Of a DNA stretch of 13,666 bases, positions 1-6,655 are shown piece by piece. The notes below the pieces were generated by a model. The model searched no databases and had not been told where the DNA came from. It saw nothing but the letters and a program-made list of their open reading frames with translations. This DNA is from SZUA-230 sp964581095 (GTDB lineage: Bacteria > Bacteroidota > Bacteroidia > Cytophagales > Cyclobacteriaceae). Every line of letters starts with the position of its first letter. Within the stretch, counting starts at the first letter, position 1. Location: the NCBI GenBank assembly GCA_964581095.1, contig CAZONK010000083.1, forward strand, positions 1-13,666, given 5' to 3'. The translations under genes were made by a program, and so were the position numbers.

Positions 1-542
1 TTAACCAGGTGAATATTCAATGCTTCAGAAGAACTAATGATATCCCCGGTCATCATTAATTCAAGCGCTTTACCCCTTCCTATTAACTGCGTCATACGTT
101 GGGTACCTCCATAACCCGGTATAATGCCAAGTTTTACTTCAGGTTGTCCAAATTGAGCATTTTCAGAGGCAATTCTTAAGTGGCAGGCCATGGCAAGCTC
201 ACAACCTCCTCCCAGAGCAAATCCATTGATTGCCGCGATTACTGGCTTTTCACTGTTTTCAATGGATTGGAAAATTTCCTGTCCTCTTTCTGAATATTTA
301 CGGCCATTAAGTTCGTTAAGTTCAGATATTTCTTTCACATCTGCACCCGCAACAAAAGCTTTGTCACCGTCTCCAGTGAAAATTATTCCTTTTACACCTG
401 GTTCGTTCAGGGCTTCAAGAAATGCCGTGTGGATTTCATCCATTGTGGCAAGATTAAGAGCATTAAGGCTTTCAGGCCGGGATATGCTTATAGTGAGAAT
501 TCCCGATTCCAATGAAAGGTTCAAATTACTAAAATCAGACAT
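1..542 (-). CDS. Enoyl-CoA hydratase/isomerase family protein (crotonase), C-terminus cut by window edge
   Basis: Crotonase-fold enzyme, most likely hydrating trans-2-enoyl-CoA to 3-hydroxyacyl-CoA in cytoplasmic fatty-acid or butyrate-type metabolism. The first 180 residues are visible; the rest lies beyond base 1 (family length about 260). The N-terminus has the SRPESLNAL strand-turn. Residues 65-68 (AGAD) and the GGG at 111-113 form the oxyanion hole. Both catalytic glutamates of the hydratase subfamily are present: E115 in GGGCELA and E135 in FGQPEV. This argues for a true hydratase rather than an isomerase or thioesterase relative. The PGYGGTQR motif follows at 142-149. The start is the ATG at 540-542; the ATG five bases upstream runs into a stop after eight codons. 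A TAnnTTTG promoter element lies 23 nt upstream. The exact substrate (crotonyl-CoA, longer chains or phenylacetate-type) cannot be decided from the fragment. Confidence 0.92.
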   Translation of the reverse strand, partial: MSDFSNLNLSLESGILTISISRPESLNALNLATMDEIHTAFLEALNEPGVKGIIFTGDGDKAFVAGADVKEISELNELNGRKYSERGQEIFQSIENSEKPVIAAINGFALGGGCELAMACHLRIASENAQFGQPEVKLGIIPGYGGTQRMTQLIGRGKALELMMTGDIISSSEALNIHLV

Positions 543-564
543 ACCATTTTACAATTGGTTGGTT

Positions 565-572
565 CAAATATA
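565..572 (-). promoter_or_regulatory. Bacteroidota-type -7 promoter element for the crotonase gene
   Basis: On the minus strand this reads TATATTTG, an exact match to the Bacteroidota -7 consensus TAnnTTTG. It ends 23 nt before the crotonase ATG, leaving room for a short leader of roughly 15 nt. I see no convincing TTG-type -33 element at the usual spacing, so the call rests on the -7 match and its position. Confidence 0.5.
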
Positions 573-676
573 GCAGGAAGATATTATGGATAAAATTTGT
601 TAATAAAAATCATTTGACCAGATAACAAAATGCGCTTATAAATCATATCTAATCGGAAGATTGTTAAATTTGTTGA

Positions 677-900
677 GATACTTACATCAATGCTGAGACC
701 CAACTTTTTTATAGTAACGTTTCGAATTCAAACGTGGAATTACCCGGGTAACAGATATAACAGGAAAAACTATCTTAACAGAAGATCAATTATATGCTGC
801 CCAATCATTTCATCTTCCTCACGAGGTAAAAGCCGGGATCTATCTTCTTCAATTTCTTTCAGACCAGGGATCTTACTTACAAAAAATAGTGGTTAGATAG
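677..900 (+). pseudogene. Relic of a T9SS cargo protein: C-terminal type A sorting domain with frameshift
   Basis: Frame 1 from 718 to the TAG at 898-900 has no start codon. It encodes a segment containing RVTDITGKTIL, then FHLPHEVKAGIYLLQF, then the ending YLQKIVVR. This is the pattern of the T9SS type A C-terminal sorting domain (V-x-D-x-x-G-K, ... GIYLL..., ...QKIVV-stop). The earlier strands of the same domain appear in frame 2 at 677-742 (DTYINAETQL... ending NVEL). Joining frame 2 after TTA at 740-742 to CGG at 745 gives a continuous VELRVTDITGK, so a net frameshift lies at 743-744. No PNP motif, start codon or larger cargo domain is found upstream, and frame 2 is closed by TGA at 674-676. 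I infer the tail of a deleted secreted protein. It ends 2 bp from the convergent dehydrogenase gene. The alternative is chance similarity, which I think unlikely given the length of the match. Confidence 0.6.
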
Positions 901-902
901 GC

Positions 903-1847
903 TCAACTTATTCCGCCTTTTTTTTGAATTTCCTTCAACATCGTATCTGTCAGGTCATCAAGATCATAAGCATGCTTCCATCCCCAGTCTTTTTGTGCTT
1001 CTGAATCATCAATGCTTGAAGGCCACGAATCTGCAATGGCCTGCCTGAAATCAGGATTGTAAGAAATTTGAAAATCTGGTTTTGATTTCTTAATGGATTG
1101 AAACATGGAATCTGGAGTAACACTGAACGCTGCAAGATTATAACTTGACCGGATTTTAACCTGATCCGTAGGTGCTTTCATGATATTAATGGTCGCTTTA
1201 ACTGCATCATCCATATACATCATGGGCAATTCCGTTTCGGCAGATAAAAAACACTCAAAAAGTTTGTTTTTAACAGCGTGAAAATAGATATCTACTGCAT
1301 AGTCGGTAGTACCGCCCCCGGGAGCATGTTTATAACCTATTAATCCGGGATATCTTAGGCTACGTACATCAACTCCATATTTGGAATTGTAGTATTCACA
1401 CCAGCGTTCCCCTGCCAGCTTGCTGATGCCATACACCGTATTGGGATCCATAGTGGTAAATTGAGGAGTATTTTTGCGGGGTGTAGAAGGGCCAAACACA
1501 GCAATTGAACTTGGCCAGTAAATTTTCTTGATAATTTTTCGTCTGCCCAGTTCCAGTACATTTATAAGGCTGTCCATGTTCAGGTCCCAGGAGGCCAGCG
1601 GGTTCGATTCAGCTTTGGCAGAAAGAATTGCAGCAAGATGATAGACTTCATCAATCCCGTGATCACTGATTACATTTTCTATCCGTACTGGATCCAATGC
1701 ATTTACTAATTCATAAGTGCAATCAAAATCGCCATATTCATGAATGTCTGAGGCAATAATATTGTCTTTTCCATAAGTTCTACACAGTCCCATTACAAGT
1801 TCCGACCCCAATTGTCCGGCAGCACCAATTACAAGAATTTTACCCAT
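903..1847 (-). CDS. SDR-type L-threonine 3-dehydrogenase (NAD-dependent epimerase/dehydratase family)
   Basis: Extended short-chain dehydrogenase of 314 residues, predicted to oxidise L-threonine to 2-amino-3-ketobutyrate with NAD+ in the cytoplasm. The Rossmann nucleotide motif is GAAGQLG at residues 8-14. The acidic residue D34 after the second strand favours NAD over NADP. The catalytic set is S113/S114 plus Y139-x-x-x-K143 (YGISK). Length and the GAAGQLGSEL start resemble the epimerase-like threonine dehydrogenases known from Flavobacterium and Thermoplasma, which are unrelated to the zinc-dependent Tdh of E. coli. The decisive context is the divergent neighbour, the CoA ligase that consumes the unstable product. 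The ATG at 1847 gives a proper Rossmann start. No good -7 element is seen upstream. A sugar-nucleotide epimerase would be the alternative, made unlikely by the neighbour. Confidence 0.87.
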   Translation of the reverse strand: MGKILVIGAAGQLGSELVMGLCRTYGKDNIIASDIHEYGDFDCTYELVNALDPVRIENVISDHGIDEVYHLAAILSAKAESNPLASWDLNMDSLINVLELGRRKIIKKIYWPSSIAVFGPSTPRKNTPQFTTMDPNTVYGISKLAGERWCEYYNSKYGVDVRSLRYPGLIGYKHAPGGGTTDYAVDIYFHAVKNKLFECFLSAETELPMMYMDDAVKATINIMKAPTDQVKIRSSYNLAAFSVTPDSMFQSIKKSKPDFQISYNPDFRQAIADSWPSSIDDSEAQKDWGWKHAYDLDDLTDTMLKEIQKKGGIS

Positions 1848-1932
1848 TATATTTACATCTTTTTGTCTTGCGAAATTAAAAATTTATAAACAGAATACCT
1901 TGACATTTAGTCAGACGAAAATGACCATTTTA

Positions 1933-1940
1933 TATATTTG
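1933..1940 (+). promoter_or_regulatory. Candidate -7 promoter element for kbl
   Basis: TATATTTG on the plus strand matches the TAnnTTTG consensus and ends 43 nt before the kbl ATG. It lies in the 135-bp divergent gap between the two threonine-degradation genes. A TTG occurs upstream (around 1902) but its spacing of about 30 nt is too long, so no -33 element is claimed. Confidence 0.4.
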
Positions 1941-1982
1941 CAGGAGTTAATTTAGTCATGCAATTTTAAAGAACCAGATACG

Positions 1983-3176
1983 ATGTACAATACCCTCAAA
2001 CCAAAGTTGGAAAAGGAGCTCAGATCCATAAAAGATGCAGGTTTATTTAAAAATGAACGCGTAATCACTACCCCCCAGGGTGCAGTAATAAAAACTGAAG
2101 ATGGAAAAGAAGTAATTAACTTCTGCGCAAACAATTACCTGGGACTTTCTTCGCACCCCCGGGTAATCGAGGCAGCTAAGCAGGCAATTGATGAATATGG
2201 GTACGGTATGTCATCCGTACGATTTATATGTGGCACTCAATCGATCCACAAAACGCTTGAAGAAAGAATATCCCGGTTCCTGGGTATGGAAGATACTATA
2301 TTATATGCGGCGGCCTTTGATGCCAATGGAGGAGTTTTTGAACCGCTTTTCGGGCCTGAAGATGCTATTATTTCCGATGCGCTCAATCATGCATCCATTA
2401 TTGACGGTGTACGTCTTTGCAAAGCTATGCGGTACAGGTATGCACATAATGATATGGATGACCTTGAGGAAAAACTGAAAGAAGCGGAGTTGGCCGGTGC
2501 AAAACAAATAATTATTGTTACTGATGGAGTGTTTTCAATGGATGGAACCATTGCCAGGCTTGATACCATTTGCGATTTGGCCGATCAATATGGTGCGTTG
2601 GTAATGTCCGATGAGTGCCATTCAACCGGATTCATGGGTAATACAGGAAGAGGAGTACATGAATACAGGGAAGTCTTCGACCGCATTGATATAATTACAG
2701 GGACACTGGGGAAAGCATTGGGCGGAGCTTCAGGCGGGTTTACAAGCGGGAAAAAGGGAATTATCGAACTTCTCCGCCAGCGATCCAGGCCTTATTTGTT
2801 TTCCAACACCCTTGCACCCTCTATCACCGGAGCTTCTATTGCCGTACTCGATCTTCTGGAAGAAACCACAGATCTTCGAGACAAATTGATGGAGAATACT
2901 AAGTATTTCAGGGAAAAAATGACTGCCGCAGGATTCGATATTAAACCTGGAATACACCCAATTACTCCAATTATGCTCTATGATGCGGTTTTATCACAAC
3001 AGTTTGCTGAGAAATTACTGGATAAAGGGATTTATGTTATCGGTTTTTACTTTCCTGTAGTTCCTAAAGGCCAGGCACGTATCAGGGTTCAGATATCAGC
3101 AGCGCACCGGCAGGAACATCTGGATAAAGCAATTGATGCATTCACTGAAGTAGGAAAAGAATTAAAAGTAATTTAA
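1983..3176 (+). CDS. kbl: Glycine C-acetyltransferase (2-amino-3-ketobutyrate CoA ligase)
   Basis: PLP enzyme of the alpha-oxoamine synthase family that cleaves 2-amino-3-ketobutyrate with CoA to glycine and acetyl-CoA, the second step of threonine degradation. The 397 residues match the usual family length (about 398). Landmarks are FCANNYLGL at 48-56, the substrate-pocket histidine in LNHASIIDG (H136), DECHSTGF with D210 and H213 around the cofactor, and the Schiff-base lysine K244 in GTLGKALGG. The numbering corresponds closely to the E. coli enzyme. The ORF opens with MYNTLKPKLEKEL at the expected place. It is divergent from the threonine dehydrogenase and converges with cdaA. AONS or serine palmitoyltransferase relatives are possible in principle, but the context and the YLGLSSHPR/MSSVRFICGTQ motifs fit Kbl best. 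Confidence 0.96.
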   Translation: MYNTLKPKLEKELRSIKDAGLFKNERVITTPQGAVIKTEDGKEVINFCANNYLGLSSHPRVIEAAKQAIDEYGYGMSSVRFICGTQSIHKTLEERISRFLGMEDTILYAAAFDANGGVFEPLFGPEDAIISDALNHASIIDGVRLCKAMRYRYAHNDMDDLEEKLKEAELAGAKQIIIVTDGVFSMDGTIARLDTICDLADQYGALVMSDECHSTGFMGNTGRGVHEYREVFDRIDIITGTLGKALGGASGGFTSGKKGIIELLRQRSRPYLFSNTLAPSITGASIAVLDLLEETTDLRDKLMENTKYFREKMTAAGFDIKPGIHPITPIMLYDAVLSQQFAEKLLDKGIYVIGFYFPVVPKGQARIRVQISAAHRQEHLDKAIDAFTEVGKELKVI

Positions 3177-3195
3177 GCAACCTAGTTAGTTGCTT
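3175..3195. terminator. Hairpin between convergent kbl and cdaA, candidate bidirectional terminator
   Basis: A perfect 7-bp stem, AAGCAAC (3175-3181) and GTTGCTT (3189-3195), encloses a 7-nt loop. It starts within the kbl TAA stop and its loop begins at the cdaA TAG stop (3182-3184). The T tract is short in both directions, so termination strength is uncertain, but the position exactly at the meeting point of two convergent genes supports the call. Confidence 0.45.
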
Positions 3196-4090
3196 TCTCG
3201 ATAGTTGGTTCAGCATGGGCAATCGTGCTTTTCTCAACTGTTTCAGTTTCCCGTGTAAGTTGTTCGATATGAGACTCATTCATCGAACTATCATCTTCGT
3301 CAAACAGGAATTCATTAATCCTTCCCCTGAGTTCTTTTGCTGATAGATTACTAAAGATTTTGCCATTTTTTGAAGTGGATATCTGACCTGTTTCTTCCGA
3401 TACAATTACAACCAGGGTATCTGTCACTTCGGTCATGCCCACAGCAGCCCTGTGTCGTAAACCCAGGTTTGGAGGAAGGGAATCATTTTCGGTTACCGGC
3501 AAAATACAACGGGCAGCTTTAATTCTTCCCCTGTACACAATTACTGCACCATCGTGTAACGGACTATTTTTGTTAAAAATGGAAAGTAACAATCGCTTTG
3601 AAAGACTGGCATCAATATTATCGCCGGACTCAGCATAAAATTTTAATTCTGAACTTCTTGTTAAAACAATAAGTGCGCCTGTATTGGATCCTCCAAGTGC
3701 TTTGCTGGCTTCGACTATTGCGGTAATGTTTATAGTGTCAAATGCATTTTTCCCTTTGGAAAAGAAACCGGAAAAAATACCATCAGTACTAAACGGTGCA
3801 GATTTACCGATCATCAATAGAAACTTTCTTATTTCCTGTTGGAATAATATAAAGATTGCCAGAACCCCAACTCCCATAAACTGGCCCAAAATCGTTGATA
3901 GAAGTTCCATCTGTGTAGCAGTTACTACCAGATAAATAAGATAAAGTGAGAGGAAACCAAGAAATATACGGATTGCAACGCTTCCGCGCATAAGTTTATA
4001 GAGCTGATATAAAAGACCGGCAACCAAGAAGATGTCAAGGATATCGATCCAACTAACTTCAAGAAACCCTATTTTGAATAAAAGTATCAA
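3182..4090 (-). CDS. cdaA: Diadenylate cyclase, membrane-bound CdaA/DacA type
   Basis: Makes the second messenger c-di-AMP from two ATP at the inner face of the cytoplasmic membrane. Residues about 15-35, 38-58 and 67-87 form three hydrophobic membrane segments. The DAC domain follows, with D180-G181-A182 (SPLHDGAVIV) and R212-H213-R214 (GLRHRAAVG), the two nucleotide-binding and catalytic signatures; both are intact. The C-terminus beyond about residue 256 is a charged, Glu/Thr-rich extension that makes the protein (302 aa) longer than Firmicute CdaA (about 273). The start must be the TTG at 4088-4090. An in-frame stop lies at 4109-4111 with no ATG or GTG between, and the next ATG (residue 34) would remove the first membrane segment. 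The TTG overlaps the folP TGA as TTGA, suggesting translational coupling, with GGAG just upstream. No cdaR or glmM neighbour is present, unlike Firmicutes. Confidence 0.95.
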   Translation of the reverse strand: MILLFKIGFLEVSWIDILDIFLVAGLLYQLYKLMRGSVAIRIFLGFLSLYLIYLVVTATQMELLSTILGQFMGVGVLAIFILFQQEIRKFLLMIGKSAPFSTDGIFSGFFSKGKNAFDTINITAIVEASKALGGSNTGALIVLTRSSELKFYAESGDNIDASLSKRLLLSIFNKNSPLHDGAVIVYRGRIKAARCILPVTENDSLPPNLGLRHRAAVGMTEVTDTLVVIVSEETGQISTSKNGKIFSNLSAKELRGRINEFLFDEDDSSMNESHIEQLTRETETVEKSTIAHAEPTIEKATN

Positions 4091-4956
4091 TTCTCCAAAT
4101 CTGAAATATTATATTTTGTTACTAATTTAACAACTTCTACCGCCTCTTTTACATCATGGACCCGCAAAATTTGTGCCCCATTTAGAATAGCAAGTGTATG
4201 TAGTACTGTAGAACCGTTTAGGGCATCTTCAGACTGGCAACCCAAAGTCTTATAAATAAAGGATTTTCGCGAAACACCCACCAACACAGGAAGTTCCAAA
4301 ACCTTAAAATAATCTAAATTTTTCAGTAATTCATAATTTTGATTCACTGTTTTTGCAAAGCCAAATCCCGGATCAACGATTACATCATTTACTCCACGGG
4401 AATGTAGTTTATTAACCTTCTTTTGTAAGTCATCCACTATTTGGTCAATCAGGTTTTCATATTTTGTTAACTTTTGCATTGTCTGCGGGTTCCCGCGCAT
4501 GTGCATCAAAATATAGGGTACATTCAGGTCAGCTACGGTGTCAAACATTCTTTTATCCAAATCTCCTCCAGATATGTCATTAATCACTCCGGCACCTGCT
4601 TCCACAGCCCTTTTTGCAACGGAAGAACGGAAAGTATCAATTGAAATTATTGCATCAGGAAATTCCCGGATTATTGTAGAAATTGTCTCGCAGGTTCGGT
4701 CAATTTCTTCACTTTCACTTACGTTATTGGCTCGCGGGCGTGAAGAATACCCGCCAATATCAATCATATCTGCCCCTTCTTCAAGCATTTTAACCGCTAG
4801 TTGTAAAGCATCATCCGTTGAATTTACCCGACTGCCGGCATAAAAAGAGTCGGGTGTAATATTAAGGATACCCATCACTTTTGGTTGGGTAAGGTCCATA
4901 ATTTTTCCCCGGATGTTGAGTGTGTTTTTATTTGAAAATGCTCTATCTTTCACCAT
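4087..4956 (-). CDS. folP: Dihydropteroate synthase
   Basis: Condenses 6-hydroxymethyl-7,8-dihydropterin pyrophosphate with p-aminobenzoate to 7,8-dihydropteroate in cytoplasmic folate synthesis. This is the sulfonamide target. The TIM-barrel signatures appear in order: GILNITPDSF (29-38), DIGGYSSRP (66-74), SIDTFRSSVA (105-114), GVINDISGG (123-131), LMHMRGNPQTM (150-160), VDPGFGFAKT (194-203), GVSRKSF (227-233) and RVHDV (265-269). The 289-residue length is normal. The ATG at 4954-4956 precedes the common Bacteroidota N-terminus (TLNIRGKIMDL). A TAAATTTG promoter element lies 23 nt upstream. The gene is first in a two-gene unit with cdaA, overlapping it by 4 nt, and is divergent from the DUF1599 operon. 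The SRKS and TPDSF pocket residues are typical, with no sign of an acquired sul-type enzyme. Confidence 0.97.
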   Translation of the reverse strand: MVKDRAFSNKNTLNIRGKIMDLTQPKVMGILNITPDSFYAGSRVNSTDDALQLAVKMLEEGADMIDIGGYSSRPRANNVSESEEIDRTCETISTIIREFPDAIISIDTFRSSVAKRAVEAGAGVINDISGGDLDKRMFDTVADLNVPYILMHMRGNPQTMQKLTKYENLIDQIVDDLQKKVNKLHSRGVNDVIVDPGFGFAKTVNQNYELLKNLDYFKVLELPVLVGVSRKSFIYKTLGCQSEDALNGSTVLHTLAILNGAQILRVHDVKEAVEVVKLVTKYNISDLEN

Positions 4957-4978
4957 TCAAAGTATTGTAGAAACAGCT

Positions 4979-4986
4979 CAAATTTA
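4979..4986 (-). promoter_or_regulatory. Bacteroidota-type -7 promoter element for folP-cdaA
   Basis: The minus strand reads TAAATTTG, an exact TAnnTTTG match, ending 23 nt before the folP ATG. This is the same spacing as at the crotonase gene. It lies in the short divergent gap shared with the DUF1599 operon. No clear -33 element is seen. Confidence 0.5.
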
Positions 4987-5001
4987 TATAATTAGAAACA
5001 A

Positions 5002-5556
5002 TTGAAGGGTAACACGGCAGAACAGTATCAGACAATTATTAGAGAGTGCAAATCATTGTTTGAAAAGAAGACGAAAGATTATGGCACTTCGTGGAGAATA
5101 TTACGCCTTCCATCCATTACTGACCAGATTTTTATTAAAGCACAACGTATTCGCAGTATCGAAGAAAAGGGCGGCGTTCAGAAAGTTAATGATGACATTA
5201 GGGGAGAGTTTATTGGTATCATCAATTATTGCCTTATTGCAATGATCCAGATTGATCTTGATAGAAAAAAAAATAAGAATATGGAGATTGCATTTGATGA
5301 ACTGGAACCATTATATGATGCAAATGCAAGAGATACACAAGAATTACTTGATGCAAAAAATCATGATTATGACGAGGCATGGAGAGATATGCGTTTGTCG
5401 TCAATTACTGATATTATTCTTATGAAATTGCTACGGGTAAAAAAGATAGAAAAAAATGAGGGGCAAACAATTGTATCCGAAGGGGTTAAAGCCAATTACC
5501 AGGATATGATAAATTATTCTGTATTTTCATTGATAAAACTTAGTGATGAATTATAA
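5002..5556 (+). CDS. DUF1599 domain protein with two tandem copies of the domain
   Basis: Small soluble, mostly helical protein of 184 residues with no signal peptide; molecular function unknown. It is an internal duplication. Residues 22-55 read KK-x-K-DYGTSWR..RLPSITDQIFIKAQRIRSIEE, and residues 118-150 repeat the pattern as KNHDYDEAWR..RLSSITDIILMKLLRVKKIE. Both copies keep K..DY..(S/A)WR..RL.SITD.I..K..R. Each is followed by a second conserved helix, EFIGIINYCLIAMIQ (69-83) and NYQDMINYSVFSLIK (165-179). This matches the DUF1599 family common in Bacteroidota, which as far as I recall has been linked by others to nucleotide-modification gene sets. The start is TTG at 5002-5004: TAG lies three codons upstream and no ATG occurs before the first repeat. 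It is first in the operon with the DoxX-like gene, overlapping it by 11 nt. Confidence 0.85.
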   Translation: MKGNTAEQYQTIIRECKSLFEKKTKDYGTSWRILRLPSITDQIFIKAQRIRSIEEKGGVQKVNDDIRGEFIGIINYCLIAMIQIDLDRKKNKNMEIAFDELEPLYDANARDTQELLDAKNHDYDEAWRDMRLSSITDIILMKLLRVKKIEKNEGQTIVSEGVKANYQDMINYSVFSLIKLSDEL

Positions 5557-6652
5557 AAAAATCCTTGATAATACAATTCGTGTGTTAACCGGAGGACTAT
5601 TTATTTTTTCCGGATTGATTAAATTGAATGACCCTGTTGGTACCGAAATCAAGTTGGAAGAGTATTTTGAGGTTTTCTCAAATGATTTCACAGAATTTTT
5701 CCACTTGTTAGTACCCTATGCGATGGAGATTGGTTTGTTTTTGATCATTCTTGAAGTTGTGCTTGGTGTTGCTGTTCTGTTAAATTATAAAATGGAATTA
5801 ACAACAAGAACTCTGCTGGGGTTAATCACGTTTTTTACATTTCTTACTTTTTACAGCGCTTACTTCAATAGGGTTACCGATTGCGGTTGCTTTGGTGACG
5901 CCATTCCTCTCACTCCCTGGCAATCGTTTACAAAGGATGTCATTCTTGTTTTCTTAATTTTGCATTTGTTCTGGTATCGAAAAGATTACAAACCTTTAAT
6001 CAGCGATAAGGCCGGGAGTGTTGTAGCAATCGCAGTATCTGTAATATGTCTTGTTGCTGGTATTTATGCTATAAAACACCTCCCATATATAGATTTCAGG
6101 CCTTATAAAATTGGGGATAGTATTCCGGCCAACATGATTCCTGAAGAGCAGCCAATCTTTGAATACACATTTTCAAAAGATGGTGAAACAGTAATAAGTT
6201 TAAGATACTTACTTGAAAAAGATGGGTATGAACTTGTGAGTTACGAAGTAATAAATGAGGATAAGACGATTCCAAAAATCACCGATTATAATGTTTGGAA
6301 TCCTGACCTCGGTGATTTTACCCAACAATCCTTTGAAGGTAAAAAGTTGTTTCTGATAATGGTAAATGCCAATACCGCGGATACCCAATCAATGGATAAG
6401 ATTTCGAAATTACTGAATGGGATGAGCCCTGATATTGAATCGCTTATTCTAACTTCATCGGATCCAACAGTAATTGAGCCCTTTCGTCATGAATACCAGT
6501 TGGCTATACCTTATTTTTTCTCTGATGGTACTGTTTTGAAAGCCATGATTCGGTCAAATCCTGGAATAATGGTGTTGGAAAATGGTACGGTAAAGGGTAA
6601 ATGGCATTTCAATGATATTCCTGATCCTGATGTTGTAAACAAGCTATTTTAA
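5546..6652 (+). CDS. DoxX/MauE-like membrane protein fused to a thioredoxin-like periplasmic domain (BT_3928-type)
   Basis: Inner-membrane protein of 368 residues, function unproven. Residues about 10-30, 55-80, 87-107 and 131-145 are hydrophobic helices of the DoxX/MauE type, with FSGLIKLNDP (21-30) at the end of the first helix. Between helices three and four lies DCGCFGDAIPL (112-122), a C113-x-C115 pair typical of MauE-like proteins that handle disulfides or quinone electrons. A further helix at about 157-177 leads into a C-terminal domain (about 185-368). There, KKLFLIMVNAN (266-276), ESLILTSSD (298-306), a SNPG turn (337-340) and MVLENGTVKGKW resemble a thioredoxin fold, including a cis-proline-like P339, but no CxxC is present. 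ATG at 5546 was chosen over the GTG one codon upstream. It overlaps DUF1599 by 11 nt and ends 3 nt before aroK. This matches the family labelled BT_3928 in Bacteroides. Confidence 0.82.
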   Translation: MNYKKILDNTIRVLTGGLFIFSGLIKLNDPVGTEIKLEEYFEVFSNDFTEFFHLLVPYAMEIGLFLIILEVVLGVAVLLNYKMELTTRTLLGLITFFTFLTFYSAYFNRVTDCGCFGDAIPLTPWQSFTKDVILVFLILHLFWYRKDYKPLISDKAGSVVAIAVSVICLVAGIYAIKHLPYIDFRPYKIGDSIPANMIPEEQPIFEYTFSKDGETVISLRYLLEKDGYELVSYEVINEDKTIPKITDYNVWNPDLGDFTQQSFEGKKLFLIMVNANTADTQSMDKISKLLNGMSPDIESLILTSSDPTVIEPFRHEYQLAIPYFFSDGTVLKAMIRSNPGIMVLENGTVKGKWHFNDIPDPDVVNKLF

Positions 6653-6655
6653 TAC

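Noticed and set aside
545..547. Alternative crotonase ATG five bases upstream
   Set aside because: It is out of frame with the gene and reaches a stop after eight codons.
190..573. 127-residue plus-strand ORF opposite the crotonase gene
   Set aside because: Antisense shadow of a gene with clear catalytic motifs; Ser/Pro/Leu-rich composition typical of a complementary-frame artefact.
690..896. 68-residue ORF on the plus strand beginning ATG at 690
   Set aside because: It is the third frame over the T9SS relic. Its translation has no family resemblance, while frames 1 and 2 of the same bases show the sorting domain.
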